Below are positions 12,906 to 26,634 of a stretch of 64,000 bases of DNA, one piece after another. The notes below the pieces were generated by a model. It did no database searches, was not told where the DNA came from, and worked only from the letters and a program-made list of their open reading frames with translations. The DNA is from Orthonyx spaldingii. Its lineage: Eukaryota; Chordata; Aves; Passeriformes; Orthonychidae. Within the stretch, counting starts at the first letter, position 1. Every line of letters starts with the position of its first letter. The stretch is from assembly GCA_013397795.1 (NCBI GenBank), contig VZTJ01000244.1:196501-260500 (forward strand), given 5' to 3'. The position numbers and the translations under genes were made by a program.

Positions 12906-15900
12906 TTCACCTACTTAAACAAAAGATTTGTTCATCTCTATATCCCCTACATGAACTTCAAGTGATTTATTTTCTTGGATAAAGACATCACTGGCAGCCA
13001 AGTCGGCTTCTCATCACACATTTTGGAGCAGCCTGGATTTCCCTCTTCATTCCCTACAGCTGTATGAACTCACATGAGAGACAGAGAAGACAGTGCTGTG
13101 CAGAGAGGGTGAATATCCCATGAGGGCTTTTGTTCTGTCCTTGTCAACCACAGGGCTGTAGGATGCAAGAAGTCTGCTGATGGAGGAAGCTGGTGAAGAT
13201 TCAAGCCTGCAATGCCCTCTGGGATTTAATTCCGTAGGAAGGAGGTCTCATGACTAACATAGCACACTTGGGCCCCTGGTGCATCAACATTGCTAACTGC
13301 AGGCATTTTGAGGCTTGCTTTCCCACCCACACTTCCTCCACTAAATCCACCTATTCCCATTGTTTGGGCATGGACAGCCCAGCTCCCAGATTCTTTATTG
13401 ATTCACAGTACGTAACCACCACAGCTGTAACAGTCCTGTCCAGATGATAATGCAGCAATGACCTGCTGCCACTGTGCTCCATGGGTCCCGTTCTCTCCAG
13501 CCAGCCAGCCAGCCAGCCCTTTATGCACTCACTCAATCCTCTTTGCACAGAGGCTTGGCAGCACTCCAGGCTGCCCCGGCTATGCAGGCTGCTCCACACT
13601 GCACCACAAACATGGCACCATAAACTGCACCCAGGCCTCATGGTGACTATGAAAGGGTATTCCAAGATGGTGGTTTTGGTTATAGAAGTTCCCATTTCAA
13701 TGTTTGAAGTCAGTCTTGGTGAAAAAACCTGGAACAAGCTGAACACTTACTGCAGCATCAGCATATTGCAATTGCCACACAGAACATTACATGAACACTT
13801 GCTCAACACCACCTTTGCCCTGTAAAGATAGTCATAATGAGAGGGTTTTCAGCACTGCTAATGATGGTGAAGAGAACTAACTGCAACACTGCAGTAATTT
13901 AGCCCAAGAGAACCTGTAGAAACAAATGAGGCAACATATATCACAAATTTGCCTGCTTTTTTCTGCTATTCACCCTGGCCAAGAAGATCATGCAAAATAT
14001 CTTTCATTTCATTAAAAGCAATTTGAGTCATTAATGTCAAGCTGACACTGTAGTGTTAACTCTGCTCTGCAGAGGTAAGAAAATGGCCAGTGACCTGAAT
14101 TTTGCATAGAAACAGTGTGATTGCAATGCTGCAGCCAAGGTCAGTTCCATCTCTGGGTATAAACAGGCTGTTCCTTCAGATGAGGATTAGAAAGGTCATG
14201 CTTACAAGAAAGATCATACACAGACATTGGGAAGAACAGTAAAGGACTCTTCATTCCAAAATTATTTTGGTATTTTGTGATCATACTGGCTGGATTTTTT
14301 AAATTATTAAAATATAAGAGCAAATAAAATGAGAAGCTTCTCTATCTCTGTCAGACAGACTCAATGAGTGTAACACAACATGGCTTTGAAGAGGGGAGAC
14401 AGGTAGAGCAAGTAGGAGCTGGAACTTTGGAGAAACATATGATAGCAAAGAGGACCACATCCTGAATGACCAAGATCATGAAGGAATTTTATTTATTTTT
14501 GAGCAAGATATGTAAATAAAGGGATTTTGTGTCACCACATTGACTCAGCTGCATTTTTCCTTATGAATGAACCAGCTGAGAGATTCAGCTTTAATGACAG
14601 GAATTTGGTTTTACTGTTCTGATGACCATAAAATCCTGATGGAAGAATTAGAACAGTTGAGGAAAGAAAGGATCCATGGCCTACCAAAAAAAAAGTTACC
14701 CAGAATATGTGCTATCTAAATAAACAGGAACCAGTTGATGCCTCATAGCAGCTGCGTATATAGACTGCCCTTTGTAGAATCCTCACAATCTGACTAACAT
14801 GAAAGATGATGTGATTTGGAAGGATTTTTAGGACTACTAGATTAAATAAAGCCAGGTAGCACTGAAACTATATGTGGTGGGTTTGTAACACACATTCAGC
14901 ACAGTCCTGTGCAAGAGGGAGTTTGTGCTGAATATTCTCTCAAAAGGAATCACAACTAACTTGATACAAATATAGCCTTGAGCATGCATGCATGTTTATT
15001 ATAGCCAGGCTTGCTCTTTTCTGTTGAACACAAGACAAGAATTCTGAAGAGGTGCTACTATAATATTGATTTAGTTTCTTAAATGTCACTTAAAGTCTCA
15101 CTGTTCTATTCACTTAAGAATTTATAAATATGAGCAATAACCAATCTTTTTCAAATCATTGGGGGTAACCATGAAAGCCAGATCTCTAAGAAGTCACAGC
15201 AGAACCTTGCTATCTGCACTCAGGAGTGTGATTTGCTGAGCCACCATCACTCCTTTTAAGGGGGAGCAAACAGTGCCCTTTAGTGCCTTTGTATTCAGTA
15301 CTAAGTCCAGGGCTAACATAAGGTCAGACTGTATGGATCAGTGTAAGAATTACTGTGTTTTGTAGGTCATGGCAATATCACTTTTTGGTCACAACACTGC
15401 AGAATCAAGCAGTAGAGACTTACAAAACAAGTCATACCATCCTTAATACTGGCTGGCACTGGAAATAATGCAGTGAGCACTTGCAGAGCAACAGTTATGG
15501 ACTTCAGGACAAAACAAACATATCTTATGTTTGGCTCCTTAATGCAGGATTTTGTGGGTTACTGACTGCTGTAAAGCAGCAATTTGTCTTGATTTAAGTC
15601 TTGATTTGTTTGAAGTACTACAAAAGCACGTTTCAATGCCTGGCTGGTGGCACTAAGGTAAATTGTGCCCGCAGCCTCACAGCTGCCCATACTACACATT
15701 TTCTGTTTGTCAAAAGCCCTTTTTCACCTGATTTGATCATTGAGCAACACTGGGAAAGGAATTATCACAGATTTATGCAACCCAGATCATCTAAAACCTA
15801 TCAGAATTCAGTGCATTTAGGTTTCACAAGCACAGTTTTAGATAGGGAGAGGATGGGGAAGGAGGGGACACTGTGCTGAAAGTAGATGTTTTATTGTCCC

Positions 15901-18900
15901 TTACCCCACTAAGAAAAAAGTCCATGCTAGACTTGTGGTTTGAAAATAGAAGAACCAGTAGAAGTGCCTGGAGATATCTCAGTTCACAATTAGCCACTGG
16001 AAAAGTCCTGTAAAACTACCAATATCAGTGAAACAATCTTTCCATGGGAAATGCAGGTCAGTCTGACTGGGAGTATTTTGAACTGCTGATGAGTCCCAGG
16101 GGGATAGATTCAGCTTGATTAAATGTAAGTGAGACATAAACACAGATGAGACCCAGACAATAAGCTGGTACATATTCTACTTTAGTAACGGCAACATGGA
16201 TTTTGTAATAACCAAGAAGTGTGTCCTTAAAGGCTGAGATTTGCACAAGCCTCAGTTTAGTCTGAAGAATGAGCTCATTACAGTCAGGTGTCTCTCCTGA
16301 ATTTCCTGAAAATTCTTTCAACAACAGACAAATATGCTCAGAATTGAACAGTTCATCACCTTCAAAGCAATGGGATCAGTGTAGCATAGAGACAGTGTTT
16401 CAAAGCAAGTATTCTATCTGCCATCCGAACCCACAGCAGCAACACAGGGGCACCTGGACTTGTTACGGAGCCATGCTTATATCCTGACATGCCTGGGAAT
16501 TACCAGGAAGCTGTTACCCAAACAGGAGAGCCAGCTGCACCTATGAAGACAAACTTTGGGATATGGTGAAGAAATGGAAGAGCCATCTCCATAAAACATA
16601 AAAAAGCAGTTAACAGGATCTCAAATAACACAGCTTAGATACAACAGTCAAACAAAGAAAACGCCGTTTCTAAAAACAGCTTGAAGGCATAGAAACCAGC
16701 AGTCATATTGTACTATAAAATGGAATATCTTTTGCAAGATGATGCAAAGCCTCTCCCAGCAGATTGGATGGCTGTTTCTTCCCACCCTTGGGCAGCTGGT
16801 CACATGTTGGACCCCAAGCCTCCACTAGTGCTGTCCCAAGGCTTTATGCTTTTTCCAAGTGAAAACAAAGTGTTTGTAAATTAAAGCACCCATATTACCT
16901 ATCCATTTTGCAGAGGTATAAATGCCTATGAGGCAAGCTCCAAGGCAGAGGTGAAAAAAACCCCAAGAACAGGCAAAAGGGCTTAACCAGGGCACAACAC
17001 TACACCAGAAATGCTGTAAGAGGCAAGCACAACACAATTACCCGTTAAAAGATGGGACATGACCCCCAAACAACTGCATATATGCATATACATTTCAGAA
17101 TCAACATCTGCTTGCAGAGAGTTTTCTGTTTGGAAGATCAATGTGCTCTGAACCATCTGCCCCAGAGGTTTTGTGTAGCAATTCAAGGAAAGATGTATGA
17201 GAGAAAAACAGTAGACCAACATGTTTTGTCTTTTTGTCTCCTTTATTCATCTGAAGCTACCCATCTACTTTCTAATCACAAAAATAACAGCAGGAAGGTC
17301 TGCAAACCATTTTGTTCCCTTCCAACTGGTCCAATTTTTAGGCAAGTATGGACTAGAACCAAGATACCCTATTTTCCACATCTGTCAGTATGCAACATAA
17401 AAGAGCCCCAAAAGGAGAGAATGGAAGAACTTCAGACCAGCTGGCACACAGACCTGTTCCTGGGGAGTTGCCTGGGGCTGAAGCCCAGTGATCTTGCATC
17501 ACAAAGATATTTGTCTAACCTGAGAGAGATTAACAACTTTGTGTTGAAAAAAACCATGTGTTTCTAGAAACAAGCTTCAAAACAGAAAAGAAAACCCCAG
17601 ATTAATACCTAATCTTGCAAATTATAAAAACATAGGAAAATTCCTCTTTGAAGGATTCCTCTCTCTCCTTTAAGTGCATACTCACATGAAAGTGCTCACG
17701 TTTATGTATGCATAATGCTTACAGGGCAAAATCACTGCTTCTTTTTTTCTGAGAAAATAAAAAATATATAAAATAAAAATGCATAGATTTACTGACAAAT
17801 CTTTGTAAACATAGTTTGGTTCAGTTTCTTTACATGGCTTTTAAAAAAATGATAAAGTTCTTGCAGCTCAGTAGGATAAAGTCCAAATGCATCAAAATGG
17901 CACTCAGATCATTAATGTTACGGTACCATTTGCCTTTAAGTAAGAGAGAACTTCTACAAACCTGTAAATAAATCCCATTTATATTTATTAATAAACTATT
18001 TCTGAGCATGATCTGGGTCCCACCAGATAAAACAGACCAAAAGTTAATACTGATCATTGCCCTCATGGAATTTCACTAAAACACTTTCTTCCACTTACCT
18101 CATCTAAGCAATGCTAAAAGGCTCTAATAGGAGTTGCCAAACATTGCCATGACACACCATTGGTTAACAGCATAAGGTTTTTTGCCCTGGATTTGTCCAT
18201 CATACCCAAGAAAGAGAAGGAAAGAGTGCCTTATAGCAGTAGCAGGTCCAAGCATTTTGTTTGATATAAGAGGCGAGACATTCCAGTTCAATTCTCTATT
18301 ATTCTACTCAGTGCTATGGAACTAAAAGTTATTACAAAAATTGTCAGCATAATTCTCCAAGCTATTTATTTAATTTTTCTTGAAGGTCAAGAGATTCTTC
18401 TGAATGTCTGGGAAAAGGACCAATTTTAAAAAAAGTAGCAGGAGGTTCACTGAATAATTTAGTAAAGTACATGGAAGTTCTCAGTATCAGTAACTTGGTC
18501 TTTCAAATTAAGCTTCTTTTTTACTCTAAGAGTTGTTTTTACTTAATCCAAAATCAGATCTTCATTGCACAAAAAGAACATCAGAGGAAAAGCTCCTCAG
18601 AGCTCTACTTTGATAAACATTATTATTACAGGCAAATTAAAGCACTTTGCATATACATATTTGTTAACTGCAGGTTTTGCACAACTGATGCTTTCAACAT
18701 ACAGAAAGAACAGCCCTGAAAGCTGACAAGCAGCTTCATTGTAAATTGTTGATTTACATTTCTCTTTGTCAAGTCCTTTTAGTGCAAATTGAGGACTCAG
18801 GTTTAATTAAAAATAAAGCAGCAGAAAAATGACAGACATTTGAGAGCAGCAGCAGCAGCCATGTTTGGTTCCTTCATCAGCAAACAGCCCAGGAAGGATG

Positions 18901-20639
18901 GATTTGCATTTGCTTTCATCTGCTCCTATTTCTGGTTTTGGATTGCCAATTTGTCCTGATCAAACTAAACTGCAGCCAAATTTTATAAAGTCAGAACCAT
19001 TTAGCTTGACCCTTAGAAACTTGCGATCCTACCTGATATTCTTTCCACTGGACAGAGTGGATGGCTAGTCCAGGGCACCAGTTCTTAATAAATTATTGCC
19101 AATAAAAGCCAAAAGCCTAAATTTCTTGTATCTTAAGTCCTCTGTAATGGCTGGCTGGGTTTTTCATGCTCCTCCTCTGTAGTAAACGTAACAAGCCTTA
19201 GTCCTTGCTGAAATACCAAGTGTACTTCAGCACTTGCTAGCAACATGTGGTATAACAGCCTGCATTAGCTTTCAGTAGTCTTGACATACACAAGCTTGGC
19301 CTTGCTGCTGTTGAAAGAGGGGACAGCTAATAATGGCCCTATCCCGTACCTCTTGCTCAGCTTTGAGCTTGAAAGCTGAAATCACAATGCTCAGACTATG
19401 TGGTCAGTTCTTACAGTAGTACTGTCAGATTTTGCAAGAAGCTATTTGAAAAAGCTTCTTCCTCCCTTCTCCATTACATGCAGACAAATTATGCAGCTGT
19501 ACAAAAAGGTTCAGCCAAGTTTAGCTTGCACATTTAACTGTTGTAGTAAGGAGAATATAGATTACCTGATTTTCTTGCAGGCTATGTTGTCTGCACTAAC
19601 AGATGTACGGAGTAATAATCCTCATATTACAAAAAAGGCACCTGATCTGACCATATTAGAGCTTTAGTGATGTAGTAATTCAAGAAGGTGACAAACTCAT
19701 CTCTAAAATGTTTGATTAATTGCAGCGCTGCTATTTTGCTCAAGTCCATGAATCGTGGATATGACTACCTGTTTGTATAACTATGTAGTTAATCACCCCA
19801 AAGTATTCAATGTGGAAGCTTGCTTTTCATCTGGAAAAGGCTGTTGTAGTCCTTGTTTCCTGGAACGTGGAGCAGGAAGACACAATAACTTGTTAGACTG
19901 GACTGTGGAAACAAGGCAAGAGGGTTGGTTTGATACCAGGTCCTGAGACAAGCTGTGACAAGTACTCCTGCCTCTCCTCTCTGCTCTAAATTATATGCAG
20001 AAATATTTAGCCCACAAATATACTATTACACAAATGTGGACTGGGTGAATATCCAGGCAGTCTTATGAAAATCATTACATCAAATAGATGAATGAAGATA
20101 CAAGATCTTTTCCTCCCAGAAAATGTTTTCTGCACCTGATAATCCTGTCTAGCCAAGGGTATTAGGAGGGATTAAGAATGGAAACAAATGAGCATGAAGT
20201 ATTCTGTGACCCTATGATAACAAATCAGCAGGGTGCTCAAGTGGGAGCTATCCAAGCAGAGCTTACCTTCACATGCATATAACATGAATTATCTTTTTTT
20301 CTATTCATCACTAGACAAATGCTATCAGATTTTGATTTGTATGAAAGATTACTCTTTATTTACTATCAAAAGTAATACTTTTTCTTTCTGTTAGGAAACA
20401 ACTGCTCTTAAGCACTCCCACAGCACCTAACTATTCACAGTATAGGAATTCTCTGAGATTAATCCACTGTCTCTGTACTAGCAACCTTCAATAAATTTAT
20501 TTTTCATGAACCTGCCTAATCTTCACTTGGACTGATGAAAACATTCAACACCCATCCCAGCATTCCATGGTAAGAAGTGTTGTGGTGTAACTCCCCAGCA
20601 GGTGAAATCCTCTCCTTACATCTGCTCTGAACATGCCTC
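12906..20639. other. intergenic DNA, no gene recognised
   Basis: AT-rich sequence without coding homology. It contains a short (CCAG)n run at 13497-13518 and a short (GCA)n run near 18846-18860. The longest open frame, 17052-17567 on the plus strand (171 codons), shows no domain, signal peptide or compositional sign of selection and is regarded as chance. Confidence 0.6.
13497..13518. repeat. (CCAG)n microsatellite, about 5.5 units
   Basis: Five uninterrupted CCAG units followed by CC. It is a simple tandem repeat in intergenic DNA and is short enough to be a weak polymorphic marker at best. Confidence 0.85.
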
Positions 20640-20990
20640 TGGAAAGGTTCAGCTGATGTCTCATCTCATTGCTTGTGGGCCACCACTTGGAGCCATGCCA
20701 CTGGTGGTTTTACAGCCAGCTAACATACCTCCTCCTATCAGTCTCATCTCCAGTCTGAGGAGTCTTGACTTCATTTTTCCTGAGCTGGAAGTTTGTTGTA
20801 ACTTTGCTCAACTTTGTCACCCTGAGTCTTTTTAGGCCTGCCACATGCTCCTTAATACTGGCTAACCAAACTGCACTCAGTATAGATGATGCCTGGATGA
20901 ACACATAATGATGTGCTCTACTTTGTTGCTATTTCTTTCTCCATGAACCCTACTGTGATTTGCTTTTTGACCACCAAAGCAAATGAATTT
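20640..20990 (-). repeat. possible ancient CR1/L3-like LINE remnant
   Basis: On the plus strand the run AACTGCACTCAGTATAGATG, then 'gatgcctggatgaac', then 'tgatttgctttttgaccacc' resembles the antisense of the old amniote CR1/L3 reverse-transcriptase region ('aactgcacacagtattccagatgaggtctgatgag...cacattagcctttttcacaac'). It is strongly diverged, with no intact reading frame. The assignment is by recalled pattern only. Confidence 0.35.
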
Positions 20991-23059
20991 TATTGCTCCA
21001 TTATTTAAAGTTTGTTTCAGTGCTCATGGTAGCAGTCAATAGAGGATTGAAAGGTAGACAGATGACAAATGCACATTTCTCAATGGCCTGAAAAATAGAC
21101 TGCAGACATTTGCTGTTTGTATTCACTGTTAATTGCATATTTCATTTCAGTTAAAATATAAAACCAGACACTTATTCTTGAAGCAATTCCAATAGGATTA
21201 GTAAAAGGTATTGGCCACTTTGGGAGCATGCAGTGACTATATACGAGCAACAAGGTTTAAAGAATGTGAAAGTACACCCAGAATGTTTTCTTTCCAACAG
21301 CTTTTATGCTTTCTATTTTTCAGTGTTGTAATTGGAAGAAAAGCAGAGAGGCAAAAGGAGTTTGTTCAGATTTTAGGTCAAGTGTTTAATGAATATGGGC
21401 AAATCATCTCATTACTGCAGGTGATTTTTTTATCAATAAACCAACCCTCTAAAACCTTTTGCAAGATCTCTGATGACTTGTGTCATATGACTGCCAGGTT
21501 GATAAGTACAGCACTAAAGAAAGGTGTCAAACCCTGGCTGGTGTCAGTGTTCTTGGGCACAGCAGGTCACATCTGCACTGGAGCAGGCAGGGCATGGACA
21601 CCTGGGAATAAGGAATTCCTTCAGGTATCACTCAGTAACACCACCCCTTCTCTTCCTGGATTTGAATGCAAACTAAGAGATGGGTTGCACATTTCTGAGG
21701 TTCTAGAAAACCAAAGCCAGAGGACTTAGACTGCTGGCGAATAACAGGCTTTTGTACTCCTAGGTAGGATCAATCCTGGTTGTTTCATCAGTGTGATACC
21801 TGACATATCCAAAACACACCCCAGCTCATGCCCTCAAATTCTTCCTTGAAAACTTTACAAATTTCAGAAATGTGATGGCTACTCAGGGAATGGAAGTGAT
21901 TTATTCAGACAATAGTTTTGCTAATGACGGTGGTTCTTGCAACCCTGGAAACTGGACAGGAACAAGGAAACAGAATGTAGAATATAACTGCATATATAGC
22001 ATGACATTAATGAGAAAGAAACGTGTATCCTGTAAATCAAGCAGGAGTCTTTAAAAACTCTCTTCTTTTAAGTTTAATCAGAATGCTGTGAGGGAGCAAT
22101 GTTTAGCAATAAGCACTGCTAACTCCTACCTGCCTGCGGATTATTGTTCAGTCTTTAAGTTTTTCTATTTCCATGGCTTCATCTGGCTCAAATATTCTTG
22201 TTTGAAGGTGAAGGTGCTCACGTATGTCTTTCAGGCCATACTTTCAGGTTGGACTGAATCTGCGTGATTATGATAGAGACTAAAGAACTTCGTGTCTTCA
22301 AGTGCATCCTCCCCTTCCCCAACATAGCCCCTCTCCCTGTTCAAGGTTTCTGATGTTCAATGTAGTTTCTCTAAGATAGGAACACCAGGTGGGTATTGCA
22401 AGAGGAATCGTATGACTGCACAAGCAATATATTCCAGAGATGGGGAGCTGAGATGTTTGCACTGACTTTAGTGCACATTGGCTTGCTAAAGGGTATGAAA
22501 TGCTGCTAGAGACTGGAACAACTGGGTCTTCCAAGATTGCAGGCCATTTCTGTGGGCATATTCCTCTGCCATCCCCATCCCTGCATCCCCCTGCGCCTTT
22601 CTTGCCGCAATGTCTGTAGAGTACATCCAGCCTGAACACTTGCAATTGGATGTGTGAGTAAAAGTGCTAAGATCCATCATGCTCAACCCCATGTTTGATG
22701 TCCCTTCCAGCTGACCAGCTCCTGCTGCAATTTGTGACAACCCCCACATGCTCTGATCCAGTAGCACTAGACTGCCAAGAGCTGCACATTTTTACTCCCT
22801 TGTGTGCAGGTTGACTAGCTTTTAATAACCATATGAAAACTTGGTATCATTTCCAACATTTTAAAGAAGAGATAGAAAGTTTGTTAACTGATACTGATCC
22901 AAACTAAAGGCTACATTTGTTGTTTAGTAACCACTTTAGCAATGGTGAAAATTTATTCTGTGTACTGAGCAATTAACATACTCCTGTTGGTAAGACAGTA
23001 CCTGTGGGGTAGGACAAAGTGGGGAGACATTTTAAGCAGCAGGCAAATTTAATTCATGG
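20991..23059. other. intergenic DNA, no gene recognised
   Basis: No repeat family, RNA gene or exon recognised. The 172-codon plus-strand frame at 21211-21729 has no recognisable domain and no conserved-looking motif, so it is not called as a gene. Confidence 0.55.
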
Positions 23060-23900
23060 GTTTCTGCAGGGAGTTACCAAGAGACTGGCTCATCTTTCAT
23101 GGCCTGTTCTGCAACCCTGGCAGCCTGCACCTGGGTCCTTGACTTCACCTGGGCCAAGTGAGAGGTCATAAAGAGTAGGAGGGCACTGCACTTGGCCTGG
23201 GCTTGCCTGTGACGCAGTAGGAGAGGCAAGCAAAAGAAGTCTGTCCTGGAAAACAACATTTCTGGCTTTGCTAGGAGGATAAAGTAACACAAACCTTAAA
23301 CTTCAAGCTTCTGCCATGCAGAAAGGCTTTTAGCTTTCAACATGCCACACCCCACTTTTGCAGGACGCTGCATTGCTGTCCATGCTTCTGTGTACAGAGC
23401 TCTTGCTGGGAAGTTGCCTGTGTCCCGTTCTGAGGGGGGTCCCTGCACCCCACAGGAGACACCAGGGAGATGATGGAGGGACTTGCCTTGTCATTGGCAC
23501 ATCCTGGAGCCAGACTGGGGCAGCAGGCAGTCTGCTCCGCAGCACCTGCAGGCAAGCAGGGTTTGGTTTGCCTTGATGGTGGGCAGTGCTCACCGTGGAC
23601 AGCAATGCTGGGAGGGCCTGGGGGACAATGAGACAGACTGGCATTTCAGAAGAGCAGTCCCCTGTGCTCCAGATGCCACCAGTGGCACGAGCCAACAGGT
23701 TGCCCAGCTGGGTCTTGTGCTTTGGTGCTTGAGGCAAATTGGGGCTGGAGAACCCCACTGGGGAAAAGAGGTAGCCGAGAGCCTGCTGTGTCCCTGGCAG
23801 CATGAACATATCACAGCATCGTGTGGTATTGAAAGGTCCCTCTAGTAACAAAGTGGGAAGGACACTCCCACTGCAATGCCCTCAAGGGGCAGTCCATGTA
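23060..23900. other. GC-richer, CpG-poor block just beyond the candidate PLCXD3 3' end
   Basis: This stretch is visibly richer in G and C than its flanks, carries overlapping open frames on both strands, and is poor in CpG. The open frames follow from the composition and match no family I know. It could be a decayed LTR or other old repeat, or simply a local composition shift. Confidence 0.4.
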
Positions 23901-24039
23901 CACCCCTAACATAACAGCACAGCCTGTGTCTAATATACGGCTCCACCCCACAACCCCAAACTGTGCTTAAAAAGCCTCCTACATAAAAAGCCCTAAATGA
24001 AGCAATGAAGTCATAAACCAAGAATACAGGTACCAGAGC

Positions 24040-24045
24040 TTTATT
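24040..24045 (-). terminator. candidate distal poly(A) signal AATAAA
   Basis: TTTATT on the plus strand reads AATAAA on the minus strand, followed by GCTCTGGTACC and a plausible cleavage zone 15-25 bases downstream (about 24015-24025). It is the last such motif before the sequence turns GC-richer, so it is the best candidate for a distal PLCXD3 mRNA end. No transcript evidence is available. Confidence 0.35.
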
Positions 24046-26345
24046 AGATGTTTCACTGAATACAAAGAAACTGGATTTTATATTACTTTTTTTTTAATAC
24101 ACATTCTTATCATAAAAATTCACATTTGCTATACTGAACTGTAGGCATTTTTAACACAACATTTATTAAAGTACCATTAAACAGATCCTAAAACGAGAAG
24201 GTGCGGCTCTGTGAACCTTTGTGGGCACAACACACAGGGAGCTCCATGTTCTCAGTGTTACACAATCATCCTTCCCACCAAAATGGAGACAAGTCATTCA
24301 AATGCATTAATGCTCACTGGGAATAATAAGGCTTCTGTACAGAGACCCTGAACAGTGTCAGGAGGCAGTGTGGCAATAACATGCTAATAATCATCACCTA
24401 GATAATACTAACTACTGATGACTGAGGCAGTCAAAAACTTAACTGTCCTGGCAAGCCCATATAATTTTTCTTTTTCTTTTTAAAATTGTGTTTTTAACCA
24501 CGTACTTTTATTTTCAGTAATAGTAATTACACATAACTCCAGGATTCTGCTTTAAGGATCCCCACTTCACAGCAAAATTAATTACACCTACTTGAGGAAT
24601 CTCTTCCAATGAAAGTGACCTTTGTAGGACCTAAGGCTGAAGGAAGAGACTAGTACATGCCACCCTACTGCAGAAAAGAAAACCCTAAGTGCACCTCCCT
24701 CTGAGGAGATACTCATTGGCCAAGGTGACACCTGTTTAAGATGATGAGTGTGCATAACTTGGAGTGTGGAGATAAACCATCCTGGGACATCAGATGAGGC
24801 CCACTGCCATCTTTTAGCCCCACACACTTAACACTTGATACGATCCTGTGGACTGCTATGGTGTACTGAGGCTGACAAATATCTAACATTCACAACTGGA
24901 AGGTAAAGGGATGTGTATGTAGAAGTCCAGATAAGCAGCACTGAGCAGAGGCAAAGGACAGAAGTGGGAAGATGCTGCATTTTAACTGGACAACTAAAGA
25001 GGGTCTGAAATCAGACTTCTGCCTTCCCTCAGTCACTGTTCAGGTGGATCTGACTGGAGCTGATCTCATACCAAACATGCTGCTGGAGGGCAGGCACTCT
25101 ACTCCAACCAGCCAGGCACAAGGTAGACACTCTCTGTGTTTAGTTAGTACCTCTTCCCTAATTACCTTTGGCATCATGCATCAGGCATCTTAAACATAAA
25201 CTATGAAATCACAGCTAGCCCTGGCTGTGGGAATAGTACAGGAGTCATACCTGTAGGCAATGTAGAGATTCCTAAGTAGGTTCTGCAGGGACAGGGAAAT
25301 TATTATAGATATTTTTTATTTAAAGCTGCCACAATTCCTGAAAGCAGAATTCTGTACATGGGCAGGCCAGGGCATGCTGATCAGCCTATGACATTAATCA
25401 TTTTTACATAAGAACTTTTTTTTTTTTAATAGGTCCAACCTACACTGGAGCAAAATTCAAAGCTCTTCCTGCAAATTTAAAGCTATGTTCCAACACAGGA
25501 CATGAGCAGTATTGCATAGCACCCAGGCACTTCCTTTAAGCCAGGATATCCCCATCCTCCTATCATGACTATATTCCAGAAGATGAATTTTAGGCCACTC
25601 AATTACTTGATCACAATTCCTGCTGACATCAGCAGGAGTTGTGTGTGCGCAGAAGTGATTTGATCTGTAACACGCTGGAAACCATATCTTTGCCACCTTG
25701 TACAATCAAGGCAGTGGATCAGGCAAGCATCCTATTCTTTATTTGCAAATATGTAAGTGAGCTCCAAGTAATGTCAAGTTTAACTCCTTCGTGCCAAAAA
25801 GTGAGGGATTCAGCTCTATGGACAACCCTTGGTAACATCTGAAACAGAATCGATAATTACGAGATTTAACAATATCATCCTAATGCATTAAGGCAGGTCA
25901 CATAACTGCCCTTTTCCTTTAGGATTAATTATTATTATTTCCTTGCACACTGTAGACAATCCATAATCCCATATACACACATACCTACGAAACAGCAGCA
26001 CAGTAAAAACTAAATAGACCACTGAACTCCAAACACTTGTAATCAATACATTATACATACTATACAGCATATTGTAACCTCATCATTGGGTAAACATATA
26101 CAATTCAGAACAACATTGACTGTATGTAACACAGAAGCTACCACTGAGATATGGCAAATACATCATACACTATTAGCTTTTACTTCACTGAAAAGGAATT
26201 TAGAACTTTGAAATGGTGTTACCTGAACTCTTGAAATCACCAAATGGCCTAATCAGTTGCTAGTAAGTAGTGCTTCATATACTAAATTGAGGATAAACAG
26301 CACAGGAACTGTGTTTTCAGGGCACTCTGCTTTTTTTTTTTTTTT

Positions 26346-26386
26346 NNNNNNNNNNNNNNNNNNNNNNNNNNNNNNNNNNNNNNNNN
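26346..26386. other. assembly gap (41 N) beside a T homopolymer
   Basis: Forty-one Ns follow a run of 15 T (26331-26345). The true sequence is unknown. Such gaps commonly arise where reads fail through a homopolymer or a small repeat. Reading frames that cross it contain unknown residues and are meaningless. Confidence 0.98.
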
Positions 26387-26595
26387 TTAATTTATTTAGT
26401 GGAATTAAGCTCCATAATTGTAAATTTCCTTTGCAACACAGCCTATACTTACTACACAGTGACCATCTGCTCACTCTCATCTCAGGGTAAAGGCTTAGTA
26501 ACTACTTTGAAGTTAGTAAAAACTGTCTAGATTTGTATCAGTATGACAGAAAGACTGAGCCCAGCATACAAGATCATACATTCCCTCTCAGCCAT

Positions 26596-26634
26596 GCATG
26601 CATATATATTTATATATACATACATGTGTATATT
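26596..26634. repeat. AT-rich low-complexity (TA/TACA) stretch
   Basis: Alternating TATATATTTATATATACATACATGTG-type sequence, split here by interruptions. It is simple sequence inside the AT-rich block downstream of the PLCXD3 stop codon. Confidence 0.6.

Noticed and set aside
17052..17567. 171-codon plus-strand open frame
   Set aside because: No recognisable family and no supporting signals; treated as chance in 64 kb of six-frame sequence.
21211..21729. 172-codon plus-strand open frame with a hydrophobic patch
   Set aside because: The hydrophobic stretch is not at the N-terminus, and there are no conserved motifs or exon boundaries to support it.
23330..23851. 173-codon minus-strand frame overlapped by plus-strand frames
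   Set aside because: Explained by the local GC-rich, stop-poor composition; no family resemblance.
1..24000. Exons of complement C6, expected by synteny
   Set aside because: I looked for thrombospondin-type, LDLR-A and MACPF signatures in minus-strand frames and found none; the gene probably lies beyond the window.
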